From Pseudomonas mandelii (GTDB taxonomy: Bacteria > Pseudomonadota > Gammaproteobacteria > Pseudomonadales > Pseudomonadaceae): a DNA stretch of 64,000 nt. The DNA is taken from NCBI RefSeq assembly GCF_900106065.1, contig NZ_LT629796.1:248001-312000 (forward strand). The letters run 5' to 3'. The translations under genes and the position numbers were made by a program. Below, piece after piece: positions 36,203 through 45,145 of this stretch. Positions within the stretch are counted from its first letter, which is position 1, and every line of letters begins with the position of its first letter. The notes below the pieces were generated by a model. It saw only the letters and a program-made list of their open reading frames with translations. It was not told the origin of the DNA and did no database searches.

Positions 36203-37321
36203 TTATAAAGGCGCTGCCACTGGACGTGCGTACGTGTCCGGGAGTTCGCGATCGAAAATCTCGTTCGCCCAAAGCATGACGATCATTTCATCATCTCCTG
36301 CATTGGTGATATCGTGTGTCCAACCTGGAACGGTTTCTACAATTTCCGGCTTCTCACCTGTTGTAAACAACTCGTAGAATTCCCCGGAAACTATATGTCG
36401 AAACCGAAAACACGCCTTACCTCTAATCACTAGAAACTTTTCAGTTTTTGAGTGATGGTAATGACCACCACGCGTGACTCCAGGATGAGCAGTAAAATAA
36501 GAAAACTGACCGCTGTCGGCTGTTTTTAACATTTCAACGAATACACCTCGAGGATCCCCGTACTTGGGAACCTCGTAAGTGAAACGATCCGGCGTCAGAT
36601 AACTGACATACGTAGAATAAAGCGCTCGCACCAGCCCCGTACCGACCGGCTCGGTTATCAACGTATTGCGGCTATCACGGAATGCCTCTAGCTGACTCGC
36701 CAACGCTCCAACACTAATTGTGTATTGAGGTTCAACAATGGCGAAACGCTCAGCCGACAACCTTCCATCCATCGCGTCAATAAAGCATCTGACGACGTCA
36801 TCTATATAGACGAGATTGATGTTCGCCTGAGGGTCGTTGATCTGAACGGGAAGACCGCGGACCGTATTATGGCAAAACGTAGCCACAGCAGAGTTATAGT
36901 TCGGACGCGCCCACTTACCAAAAACATTCGGCAGTCTGAATATATATACTGCAGCACCGTGATTATCAGCCAGTTCGATCAACGCTTCTTCGGCAGATCG
37001 TTTACTGATGCCGTAAAGGTTGTCTAACTCCGCTTGACTGGAAGATGTGTACAGTACAGGTACAGACCGACCACATGCTGCTACGGCATCGCACAGTGCA
37101 CGGGTCAGATCTGCGTTGCCAGTCTTGAACTCCTGGGGATCCTGCGGGCGATTTACTCCCGCCAAGTGAAATACAAAATCCACTTCGGTCATCAAGGCGG
37201 GCAGTTGGGCAACGTTATCGTCACGAGTAAAGCGCAAGACTTCAACGTCACTGCGCTCACTAAGGTGCGCGATAAGATTCTTGCCGACAAAACCATTGGA
37301 ACCGGTGATCAGAACTTTCAC
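36203..37321 (-). CDS. wbjC: WbjC/FnlB/CapF-type bifunctional epimerase-reductase
   Basis: A 372-residue two-domain enzyme. The N-terminal SDR domain has ITGSNGFVGKNLIAHL with YGISKRSAEEAL. The C-terminal cupin has metal-type His in TRGGHYHHSKTEKF. It epimerises the wbjB product at C3 and reduces C4, giving UDP-N-acetyl-L-pneumosamine-type intermediates on the way to UDP-L-FucNAc. It starts at GTG 37321 with a strong GAGGAG site; the ATG at 37366 lies inside wbjB and has no better support. It is five bases after the wbjB stop. Confidence 0.92.
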   Translation of the reverse strand: MKVLITGSNGFVGKNLIAHLSERSDVEVLRFTRDDNVAQLPALMTEVDFVFHLAGVNRPQDPQEFKTGNADLTRALCDAVAACGRSVPVLYTSSSQAELDNLYGISKRSAEEALIELADNHGAAVYIFRLPNVFGKWARPNYNSAVATFCHNTVRGLPVQINDPQANINLVYIDDVVRCFIDAMDGRLSAERFAIVEPQYTISVGALASQLEAFRDSRNTLITEPVGTGLVRALYSTYVSYLTPDRFTYEVPKYGDPRGVFVEMLKTADSGQFSYFTAHPGVTRGGHYHHSKTEKFLVIRGKACFRFRHIVSGEFYELFTTGEKPEIVETVPGWTHDITNAGDDEMIVMLWANEIFDRELPDTYARPVAAPL

Positions 37322-37325
37322 TCTG

Positions 37326-38366
37326 TCACTCCTCAGGCGTCGCATGTTCGCCACGCTGAATAGCACGCATGAAATTAAGCTTAAGTAACAGCTGCTTCAT
37401 ACCTTCGACATCCAACCTTACTGTGTTATGCGAATTGTAATCTTCAGTGCGAGAAATTTTCTCTTCGCCCTGCTCTACAAATTTTGCATAGTTCAAGTCG
37501 CGCAAATCAGGTGGCACTCGGAAGTAATCGCCACGATCTTCTGCACAAGCCATTTCCTCGCGGCTCAACAACGCTTCGTATAGTTTCTCACCGTGACGGG
37601 TACCTATCACTTGAATCGGATGCTCAGGCAAGTTGAGCATTTGCGTCAATGCTTGAGCAAGAACTTCCACCGTGGCTGCAGGTGCTTTCTGCACAAACAA
37701 ATCGCCGTTATTGCCATGCTCAAACGCATACAACACGAGGTCTACAGCATCCGCGAGCGTCATCATGAAACGCGTCATATTGGGATCGGTGAGGGTGAGT
37801 GCCTTGCCTTCCCGAATCTGCTGGATAAACAGTGGAATGACCGAACCACGAGACGCCATTACGTTGCCGTAGCGGGTACCGCAAATGACCGTTTTATCGT
37901 CATCGGCACCGCGAGATTTTGCCACCATCACCTTTTCCATCATTGCCTTGGAAATACCCATGGCATTGATTGGATACACTGCTTTGTCGGTACTGAGACA
38001 AACTACACGCTTGACTCCGTTCAAGATGGAGGCTTCGAGTACATTCTCAGTACCCATTACGTTGGTTTTCACAGCCTCCATCGGGTGAAATTCGCACGAT
38101 GGTACTTGTTTGAGTGCGGCGGCGTGAAAGATATAATCCACGCCACGAGTAGCATTTATAACGCTTTGGTAATCGCGAACATCGCCAATATAAAATTTAA
38201 GCTTTGAGCTTGCGTAATGCTTACGCATGTCATCCTGTTTTTTCTCATCCCGACTGAAAATACGAATTTCAGCGATATCAGTATCCAGAAAACGCTTAAG
38301 CACCGCATTACCAAAAGAGCCAGTGCCGCCAGTGATCAATAGTTTCTTACCGCTAAAAATAGTCAA
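37326..38366 (-). CDS. wbjB: WbjB/FnlA/CapE-type UDP-GlcNAc 5-inverting 4,6-dehydratase
   Basis: A 346-residue extended SDR with ITGGTGSFG (residues 11-19) and LSTDKAVYPINAMGISK, where Met136 takes the place of the catalytic Tyr and Lys140 completes the pair, as known for CapE. It starts UDP-L-FucNAc synthesis from UDP-GlcNAc. Its start overlaps the preceding glycosyltransferase stop by four bases, so the two are coupled. Confidence 0.93.
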   Translation of the reverse strand: MTIFSGKKLLITGGTGSFGNAVLKRFLDTDIAEIRIFSRDEKKQDDMRKHYASSKLKFYIGDVRDYQSVINATRGVDYIFHAAALKQVPSCEFHPMEAVKTNVMGTENVLEASILNGVKRVVCLSTDKAVYPINAMGISKAMMEKVMVAKSRGADDDKTVICGTRYGNVMASRGSVIPLFIQQIREGKALTLTDPNMTRFMMTLADAVDLVLYAFEHGNNGDLFVQKAPAATVEVLAQALTQMLNLPEHPIQVIGTRHGEKLYEALLSREEMACAEDRGDYFRVPPDLRDLNYAKFVEQGEEKISRTEDYNSHNTVRLDVEGMKQLLLKLNFMRAIQRGEHATPEE

Positions 38367-39565
38367 TTATGTATCTCCATAAAATCTAAAATTTTTCGTC
38401 CGACGGCAAAGCTAGTCTTATTCTTTGAAATCCAAATCTTACCACACGCGGCCTTCCTGAACAAAAATTGTCGATCAGCTGCACAAAATTCCGTCAAAGC
38501 GGCGCAAATGCCGTCTGCAGAGGAGTCTTCGATAACATTCAAAAACTCAAAATACTCGTCGGGTATTCCGCCTAGTCGAGTGGTAAGAACAGGTATTCCA
38601 CTGACCATGTACTCAAGCAGTTTAGAAGGAAAAGAATAGCGCGTGTATCGCTCCTGTGGATTTCGACTTAGAATCAAACAGGAAGCGCTGGATTGTATTT
38701 TTTCAACTTCTTGAGCACTCAAAAAACCCAGATATTTCACTGACGGATAGCGACCTGACACCTCCGAAAGATATGACTCTAACTCTCCACGACCACACAA
38801 CCAGAGCTCATAGTCAACACCGGCCTTAATGAAACCTTCAACCAATTCGACGATCCCGTATGCCCTGCTCAATCCTCCGGCATAAAAAATGATATTCTTC
38901 TGCTCAACTACAGATATTTCCTCGGGCGCAGTAATCGTAGAATTAGCGATCCCCTCAAGAACCAAAAACGGTTTTTTCGACCATTTAGCACTGTCCGCAG
39001 CCATATACTTACTTGCTACAAAAACACCAGACGAGCGAAAAATGAGATTATCGATAATCTTAGAGTCTAACTTCTTCAAAACCCTCATAAGAAAGGACCG
39101 ACCCATCCCCATATCCATATACACAGGAAGATCGGGAATATAAACAAAAAAAGGAATACCATATAGCTTGCGCACTACATAAGCAGCCACCAAGTTCGGT
39201 GTATGAGCCGCATAAACGCAAATCGCATCCACCCCGGATTTTCGCAGACGCAGCAAATTAAAAAGCGTACCTAGTAGTCGACTAACAATTTTTAATAATG
39301 GCAAATTAAGCAAGGGAATGACTTTGCACCTGCCGCCCGCCCCTAGTTCCGACGCCCCTGGAAAATACACCTTGCTATTACGCGGGTATGTCGATACTGC
39401 AATACTGGCGACGTTATTAACAACCCCCCCATCAAAGCGCAGAGCCTCAAGAAATCTACCTTCAAGTTTATATGCCGCAACCTGAGGAAATGGGTCTCCC
39501 TTGGAATACTGTTCGAAGTATTCATCACCTACGTAGAACCCCACCAAGACAATTTTTTTTCCCAT
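38363..39565 (-). CDS. Glycosyltransferase family 4 protein
   Basis: A 400-residue GT-B enzyme. The N-terminal half is variable and the C-terminal half is typical of GT4, with FYAGGLSRAYGIVELVEGF, then SRNPQERYTRYSFPSKLLEY and SGIPVLTTRLGGIPDEY. Donor and acceptor are unknown; it probably adds the next sugar of the O-unit. ATG 39565 follows AAGGCGGA; the frame to 39610 has a poorer site. The gene is clearly AT-richer than the flanking housekeeping genes, a sign of transfer. Confidence 0.8.
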   Translation of the reverse strand: MGKKIVLVGFYVGDEYFEQYSKGDPFPQVAAYKLEGRFLEALRFDGGVVNNVASIAVSTYPRNSKVYFPGASELGAGGRCKVIPLLNLPLLKIVSRLLGTLFNLLRLRKSGVDAICVYAAHTPNLVAAYVVRKLYGIPFFVYIPDLPVYMDMGMGRSFLMRVLKKLDSKIIDNLIFRSSGVFVASKYMAADSAKWSKKPFLVLEGIANSTITAPEEISVVEQKNIIFYAGGLSRAYGIVELVEGFIKAGVDYELWLCGRGELESYLSEVSGRYPSVKYLGFLSAQEVEKIQSSASCLILSRNPQERYTRYSFPSKLLEYMVSGIPVLTTRLGGIPDEYFEFLNVIEDSSADGICAALTEFCAADRQFLFRKAACGKIWISKNKTSFAVGRKILDFMEIHN

Positions 39566-39754
39566 TTCCGCCTTCTCAAAATCCGCTCGACGAATTAAAC
39601 CTAATGACATATCTCAGAGAAACCCATCCTATCCCTCCCCAGCACTGAGAAGGCACAAGACCGTCTTTCACCTTTGTAATACTACGCCACCCAGATCTGC
39701 CTATCTCAACCGTTGAATGCGTATTTCAGACTTTATAAAAACCTGCCACTTCGG

Positions 39755-41185
39755 TCATAGTGTAGCCTTCATAAACTCAATCCACCTCACTCCTTTCCAA
39801 AGGGATAGAAGCGATACCACCGAAAATCCTACTAACCAAAAAAGCGACTTTTCCCACCAAAAAAAATCGACCCATTCACTTTGCAAGCCCAAATAAAAAA
39901 CATAACCCGCTAAGAAAGCTAATGACGACACCATAAAGGGCTGCAGGAAACCCCTATATACATTGAGACGTTTATACATACTGGCAACGACACAAATGAA
40001 ATAAATGGATTGGGCCAATAAAACCCCCAAGGACACACCGTACAGCCCCCAGAACATACCGCCGAGCCAAGCAAAACAGACGGACATAAGCGCGGACATG
40101 AGTGAAAGATACGCTAGCAACTTCATTTTTCTATGTACTTCGAGACGCTTCTGAAAATACACGGCCGCGCTGTTTAAAAAAACACCCGCGAAAGCATAGA
40201 AAATGACGATAGTGGATGCCCCTATTTTCTTTCCCGTCATCCTCTCAAAAAAATCAAACCCGACAAAATACAACGCACACCAAAGCAATGAAAACGCGAC
40301 AATTAGAAAACTGGAGGAGCTTTCTATGATCCTGATAGCAAATACGCCTTCCCTAAACTTTTTAATAACAAATGGATGGACCATCATCAGCAGTGGCATA
40401 CTTAAGAGCCCGGCACCACCTACAAATAGATCCTTTAAAGACAAGTACGAATCACCATGCTCAATCTCATAATAACCGATAGCAAGTCGATCAGCCCCCG
40501 CCATCACTAACATACCTAGAATCCATGGCGACAGGGCAGCACCATATTGGTAAATAAGCTTCAGATCGACTTTGAACAACTCAATACTCGAAAACGGATT
40601 ACAAAGACCAAATATACGCGACACAGAGAACAGCATAAAAAATGCTGCGATGGCATAACCTGCTACTGACGCAACTAACGCATATCTGAAATCGACTTCT
40701 GAAAATCTAAAAAAAACCATTACCAAGCCAATCTGCATAACAGCCTGCAGAAGCACAGCGATGAGTTGCTGCTTCACCAAGAAGCCAGCCTGACACATGG
40801 ATGAAAGGAAAAAAAACAGGATCTGGCTAAAACATAGCATCCAAACAAACAGAAACAAATCGCGCTCAGATATCAAACAAATAGAAATTACACCCGCCAA
40901 TATCGAGGCCATGGGTGCAATTAATAAAATCACACATATGCAATTTGAAACAAACAACTTTTTATCTTCAACACCTGAGTAATAATAAATAAAAGAATTA
41001 CCAACCCAACCAGCGCACAATTGCGCAGCCACCAATGAACAGAACAAGCTTACTGAATAACTTACATACTGCCCCTCAGGAAACGATTTATATAAAAAGA
41101 AAACTAAAAAAATACCTGAAACAGCAGGTATCATTTTGACCGGCACATAAAGAAGAAGCTTTCGAAGAAAAACGTTCATATTCAT
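39755..41185 (-). CDS. wzx: Wzx-type O-antigen flippase
   Basis: A 476-residue integral membrane protein with about twelve to fourteen hydrophobic helices and little else. It has short charged loops and the N-terminal MNVFLRKLLLYVPVKMIPAV amphipathic start seen in polysaccharide transporters. It would carry undecaprenyl-linked O-units across the inner membrane. It is strongly AT-rich and rich in rare codons, and it is the first gene of the island after lapA. The alternative reading as a Wzy polymerase is less likely: there is no single large periplasmic loop. Confidence 0.75.
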   Translation of the reverse strand: MNMNVFLRKLLLYVPVKMIPAVSGIFLVFFLYKSFPEGQYVSYSVSLFCSLVAAQLCAGWVGNSFIYYYSGVEDKKLFVSNCICVILLIAPMASILAGVISICLISERDLFLFVWMLCFSQILFFFLSSMCQAGFLVKQQLIAVLLQAVMQIGLVMVFFRFSEVDFRYALVASVAGYAIAAFFMLFSVSRIFGLCNPFSSIELFKVDLKLIYQYGAALSPWILGMLVMAGADRLAIGYYEIEHGDSYLSLKDLFVGGAGLLSMPLLMMVHPFVIKKFREGVFAIRIIESSSSFLIVAFSLLWCALYFVGFDFFERMTGKKIGASTIVIFYAFAGVFLNSAAVYFQKRLEVHRKMKLLAYLSLMSALMSVCFAWLGGMFWGLYGVSLGVLLAQSIYFICVVASMYKRLNVYRGFLQPFMVSSLAFLAGYVFYLGLQSEWVDFFWWEKSLFWLVGFSVVSLLSLWKGVRWIEFMKATL

Positions 41186-41449
41186 TTGTTTTCGTTAAAC
41201 TCTTTTTTCTTCGCAATAAACTGAAACAGACAACGAAATTCAGTGCTGTGCAAGTGGCGTAGATACACATTCAGCAAAAAATAATGGATGGAGGATCGCA
41301 TGTTTGCGATTTTCAGGCAAGGCGCTACCCCCATTCGAAACAGATTAAGACGGGCGGAAATAGCAGATTGGCGGGGATAATCGACACTGAACCAGGTAGG
41401 CTGAACAGGCTCGTCACATCCCTTATGGCTACCGGATGCGACGGCCACC
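41186..41449 (-). promoter_or_regulatory. Leader region of the O-antigen island
   Basis: This 264-base gap between lapA and wzx holds the only room for a promoter at the head of the island. It has an AT-rich stretch just before wzx, a small perfect dyad ATCGCA-TGTT-TGCGAT at 41295-41310, and GGGGGTAGCG on the minus strand near 41321-41332, which resembles the core of the ops/JUMPstart element. No clear full JUMPstart was found. Confidence 0.3.
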
Positions 41450-41689
41450 TCAAATCGAATGGCGCTGCCGCTGTCTTCTAGCGCGCCCAAACAGAAACGT
41501 AAAAAGCGGACCAATCAACATTCCAACTAGCAGAGCGAATATTATAGCAATCGATATAGGCACTTCTGGCAGAGGCCAACCCAGCAACAACAAAGAAATG
41601 CTCTGTTGATTTTCAAGAACAAATGTCAACGTGAGCAGAACAAACACTAAAACGAACACTACCAATGTGACGCGCCTGAAATTACGCAT
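41450..41689 (-). CDS. lapA: LapA-domain (DUF1049) membrane protein
   Basis: A 79-residue protein with two membrane helices (TLVVFVLVFVLLTLTFVLEN and ISIAIIFALLVGMLIGPLFT) and a short basic tail (GRARRQRQRHSI). In E. coli LapA acts with LapB in control of LPS synthesis, though this version lacks the long coiled tail. It lies 24 bases after ihfB, the usual Pseudomonas arrangement. Confidence 0.85.
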   Translation of the reverse strand: MRNFRRVTLVVFVLVFVLLTLTFVLENQQSISLLLLGWPLPEVPISIAIIFALLVGMLIGPLFTFLFGRARRQRQRHSI

Positions 41690-41713
41690 AACTCACTTCC
41701 CGATACGACACAT

Positions 41714-42010
41714 TCAAATCTCACCCTCCTCATCTTCATTCACTCGATCCCTAAGCTCCTTCCCCGGCTTGAAATGCGGAACAAACTTTCCGTCAAGACT
41801 CACCGACTGCCCAGTCTTCGGATTGCGCCCCACCCGCGGCGCACGATAGTGCAATGAAAAACTACCAAAACCACGGATCTCAATACGATCCCCAGTCGCC
41901 AGGCATTGAGACATTTGTTCAAGCATAGTCTTGATAGCCAGCTCCACATCCTTGGATGAGAGCAGCCCTTGATGGGTGACAATTCGTTCGATCAACTCCG
42001 ACTTCGTCAT
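41714..42010 (-). CDS. ihfB: Integration host factor subunit beta
   Basis: A 98-residue DNA-bending protein of the HU/IHF family: [34 protein letters not shown] and [10 protein letters not shown], where the Pro intercalates into DNA. With IhfA it forms IHF, which helps sigma-54 promoters and others. Confidence 0.96.
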   Translation of the reverse strand: MTKSELIERIVTHQGLLSSKDVELAIKTMLEQMSQCLATGDRIEIRGFGSFSLHYRAPRVGRNPKTGQSVSLDGKFVPHFKPGKELRDRVNEDEEGEI

Positions 42011-42151
42011 ATTTTTCCCTTCTTTTTCAAGCAGCTAGGAAAAGCGCTTCAAAGGTTTTAGCATGCCCGGAGGAATTTGAACAGCCCGGGTTTTCACATA
42101 TTTTCACCAGCAATGACCGCCCAATTACGAGGAACTACGACGCGATTTAGC

Positions 42152-42430
42152 TCAGCGACAAATAACCAGCATGGTGCGCGTCAGATACCCCGCGGGATTG
42201 AAGCCGAAAGGGTATTCATCCTCATCCTTGGCATCATCGGACCTTGCTACTACCTTATAGCCCGCCGCCTTACACTCTTTGTCCGCGCGCTTACGGCACT
42301 TCTCCCATCCAGAACCCAATCCCGAACAATCTATCTCTACGCCACTGACTCCACGCACGGCATGAGTCTTGGCATTCGTACCGCAACCCGCCAGCATCAA
42401 GACTGCCATCGCGACAATGAGCTTGTTCAT
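42152..42430 (-). CDS. Small putative lipoprotein between ihfB and rpsA
   Basis: A 92-residue protein with a signal peptide and lipobox (VLMLAGCGTN). The mature part has four further cysteines (DCSG, EKCRKR, KECKAAGY and a final VICR), enough for two disulfides. An AAGGAAGTGA ribosome site precedes the ATG. Function unknown. It sits in the gap between rpsA and ihfB that is often empty in relatives. Confidence 0.75.
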   Translation of the reverse strand: MNKLIVAMAVLMLAGCGTNAKTHAVRGVSGVEIDCSGLGSGWEKCRKRADKECKAAGYKVVARSDDAKDEDEYPFGFNPAGYLTRTMLVICR

Positions 42431-42597
42431 TCACTTCCTTATGGCAGACGCCCTGCCCGGCTATCGTTCTTTAGCTAAAGACTAGCTGCAAATAAGCGAT
42501 TGATCCGATTAAAGAAAGAGACAACACAGAAGGATCATTGGTTTCAAGAACAGCCACCCCGCGCACGAACCACCCAACAAACCCAAATCCCAGACAC

Positions 42598-42626
42598 AAA
42601 AAAGGGCGACCGAAGTCGCCCTTTTT
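42598..42626. terminator. Bidirectional Rho-independent terminator after rpsA
   Basis: GGGCGAC-CGAA-GTCGCCC with A and T runs on both sides, 18 bases past the rpsA stop. Confidence 0.88.
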
Positions 42627-42643
42627 CTATGGTCTGACAGAAC

Positions 42644-44335
42644 TCAGTTCTGTTTTTCCATTTGTGCACGCAACAGGTCGCCCAGAGTGGTAGGACCAGC
42701 AGCGATGCTATCCGAAGGCTTGTCTTTCAAGCTTTGGATGGCTTCTTTCTCTTCAGCATCGTCTTTCGACTTGATGGAGAGCTGGATTACACGGCTCTTG
42801 CGGTCAACGCTGATGATCTTGGCTTCTACTTCCTGGCCTTCTTTCAGAACGTTGCGCGCGTCTTCAACGCGGTCACGGCTGATTTCGGAGGCTTTCAGAG
42901 TCGCTTCGATATCGTCGGCCAGAGTGATGATGGCGCCTTTAGCGTCAACTTCTTTCACGATGCCTTTAACGATGGCGCCTTTGTCGTTCTCTTGAACGTA
43001 CTCGGAGAACGGATCGCTTTCCAGTTGCTTGATACCCAGGGAGATGCGCTCGCGCTCTGGGTCAACCGACAGGATAACGGTGTCCAGCTCGTCGCCCTTC
43101 TTGAAGCGGCGAACGGCTTCTTCGCCCACTTCGTTCCAGGAGATGTCGGACAGGTGAACCAGACCGTCGATGCCGCCGTCCAGACCAATGAAGATACCGA
43201 AATCGGTGATCGACTTGATGGTGCCGGAGATTTTATCGCCCTTGTTGAACTGGCCAGAGAAATCTTCCCATGGGTTAGATTTGCACTGCTTGATGCCGAG
43301 GGAGATACGACGACGCTCTTCGTCTATGTCCAGAACCATAACTTCCACTTCGTCGCCGACTTGTACGACTTTCGAAGGGTGGATGTTCTTGTTGGTCCAG
43401 TCCATTTCGGAAACGTGTACCAGGCCTTCAACGCCTTCTTCCAGCTCAGCGAAGCAGCCGTAGTCGGTCAGGTTGGTTACACGAGCGGTAACGCGAGTGC
43501 TTTCTGGGTAACGGGCTTTGATAGCAACCCATGGATCTTCGCCCAGTTGCTTGAGGCCCAGGGAAACACGATTGCGTTCGCGATCGTACTTCAGAACCTT
43601 GACATCAATCTCGTCGCCAACGTTGACGATTTCGGAAGGATGCTTGATACGCTTCCAAGCCATGTCGGTAATGTGCAGCAGGCCATCGACGCCACCCAGA
43701 TCGACGAATGCGCCGTAATCGGTGAGGTTCTTGACGATACCTTTGACTTGTTGACCTTCCTGCAGGGATTCCAGCAGAGCTTCACGCTCGGCGGAGTTCT
43801 CGGCTTCGAGGACGCTACGACGGGAAACGACAACGTTGTTGCGTTTCTGGTCAAGCTTGATGACCTTGAATTCCAGCTCTTTGCCTTCCAGGTGCGTGGT
43901 GTCGCGCACAGGACGGACGTCAACCAGAGAACCTGGCAGGAACGCACGGATGCCGTTAACGTCGACAGTGAAGCCGCCTTTAACCTTACCGTTGATAACG
44001 CCCTTGACCACTTCTTCGGCTGCGAAGGCTGCTTCCAGAACAATCCAGCATTCAGCGCGCTTGGCTTTTTCACGGGACAGCTTGGTTTCACCAAAGCCGT
44101 CTTCAACCGAGTCCAGAGCAACGTGAACTTCGTCACCGACGTTGATAGTCAGTTCGCCAGCATCGTTGTAGAACTGCTCAAGCGGGATGAGTGCTTCAGA
44201 CTTCAGGCCAGCGTGAACGGTTACCCAGCGAGCTTGGTAATCGATATCAACGATAACACCGGTGATGATGGAGCCTGCCTGAAGGTTCAGGGTTTTTAGG
44301 CTTTCTTCAAAGAGTTCCGCAAAGCTTTCGCTCAT
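42644..44335 (-). CDS. rpsA: 30S ribosomal protein S1
   Basis: A 563-residue protein with six S1 RNA-binding repeats spaced through the chain. The typical GMV/GTVKSITDFGxF and GLVHxSD motifs are seen in repeats 3 to 6 (for example [20 protein letters not shown]). It brings mRNA to the small ribosomal subunit. Length and repeat number match those of gammaproteobacteria. It is 120 bases after cmk, room for its own promoter. Confidence 0.98.
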   Translation of the reverse strand: MSESFAELFEESLKTLNLQAGSIITGVIVDIDYQARWVTVHAGLKSEALIPLEQFYNDAGELTINVGDEVHVALDSVEDGFGETKLSREKAKRAECWIVLEAAFAAEEVVKGVINGKVKGGFTVDVNGIRAFLPGSLVDVRPVRDTTHLEGKELEFKVIKLDQKRNNVVVSRRSVLEAENSAEREALLESLQEGQQVKGIVKNLTDYGAFVDLGGVDGLLHITDMAWKRIKHPSEIVNVGDEIDVKVLKYDRERNRVSLGLKQLGEDPWVAIKARYPESTRVTARVTNLTDYGCFAELEEGVEGLVHVSEMDWTNKNIHPSKVVQVGDEVEVMVLDIDEERRRISLGIKQCKSNPWEDFSGQFNKGDKISGTIKSITDFGIFIGLDGGIDGLVHLSDISWNEVGEEAVRRFKKGDELDTVILSVDPERERISLGIKQLESDPFSEYVQENDKGAIVKGIVKEVDAKGAIITLADDIEATLKASEISRDRVEDARNVLKEGQEVEAKIISVDRKSRVIQLSIKSKDDAEEKEAIQSLKDKPSDSIAAGPTTLGDLLRAQMEKQN

Positions 44336-44455
44336 TTTAATTCCTGTTGAATAAGGGCGAAGGATACGCCCATCTCCACATCCCAGACGACGTGGGTTAT
44401 GTTCATTTAAAGAAGCACTGCAAGACTATGACTGGTCCCCTGCAGAGCTTCTTGG

Positions 44456-45145
44456 TCACCCGGCGATATCGCGAATGGCGATCTCGCTCATGATGCGTTC
44501 CAGCACCTGATCGATGGATAACTCCGTGGAATCCAGCTGTATGGCGTCAGCCGCCGGCTTGAGCGGGGCTACCGCTCGCTGGGTGTCACGCTCATCGCGT
44601 GCACGGATCTCATCTAGCAGACTCGACAGACTAACACCATCGACTTTGCCCTTCAACTGCAAGTATCGACGGCGCGCACGCTCCTCGGCACTGGCAGTGA
44701 GGAATATCTTCAGCGGCGCGTCCGGAAAAACCACCGTGCCCATGTCGCGCCCATCGGCGACCAACCCCGGCGATTCCTGAAACGCCCGCTGACGCTGAAG
44801 CAGCGCCTCGCGTACCGCGGGCAATGCAGCCACCTGGGACGCACCCGAGCCGACGCTTTCCGTACGGATGACATCGCTGACTTCGTCACCCTCCAGAATG
44901 ATGCGCTGCAGTTGACCTTCGGTCGCCGCAATGAACTGCACATCCAGATGAGCGGCAAGCTTTTTCAGCAGTTCTTCATTCGTCAGGTCAACGCCGTGGT
45001 TATGCGCAGCGAACGCCAACAGACGGTAGAGCGCACCGGAATCGAGCAAATTCCAGCCCAGACGCTTGGCCAGTATCCCGGCGACCGTGCCTTTGCCAGA
45101 GCCGCTTGGCCCATCGATGGTGATGACCGGTGCGATGATTTTCAC
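44456..45145 (-). CDS. cmk: Cytidylate kinase
   Basis: A 229-residue kinase with P-loop [19 protein letters not shown] near the N-terminus, [12 protein letters not shown], and the [13 protein letters not shown] motif. It phosphorylates CMP and dCMP. It starts at GTG 45145, preceded by AGAGG. The start overlaps the tyrA-aroA stop by four bases (GTGA), so the two genes are translationally coupled. Confidence 0.96.
   Translation of the reverse strand: MKIIAPVITIDGPSGSGKGTVAGILAKRLGWNLLDSGALYRLLAFAAHNHGVDLTNEELLKKLAAHLDVQFIAATEGQLQRIILEGDEVSDVIRTESVGSGASQVAALPAVREALLQRQRAFQESPGLVADGRDMGTVVFPDAPLKIFLTASAEERARRRYLQLKGKVDGVSLSSLLDEIRARDERDTQRAVAPLKPAADAIQLDSTELSIDQVLERIMSEIAIRDIAG

Noticed and set aside
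41182..41514. 110-codon minus-strand frame between lapA and wzx
   Set aside because: Overlaps the lapA end, has no ribosome site and reads as unordered sequence.
42662..44299. Long open frame on the plus strand opposite rpsA (545 codons)
   Set aside because: Antisense shadow of the repeated S1 domains; repetitive odd composition and no start signals.
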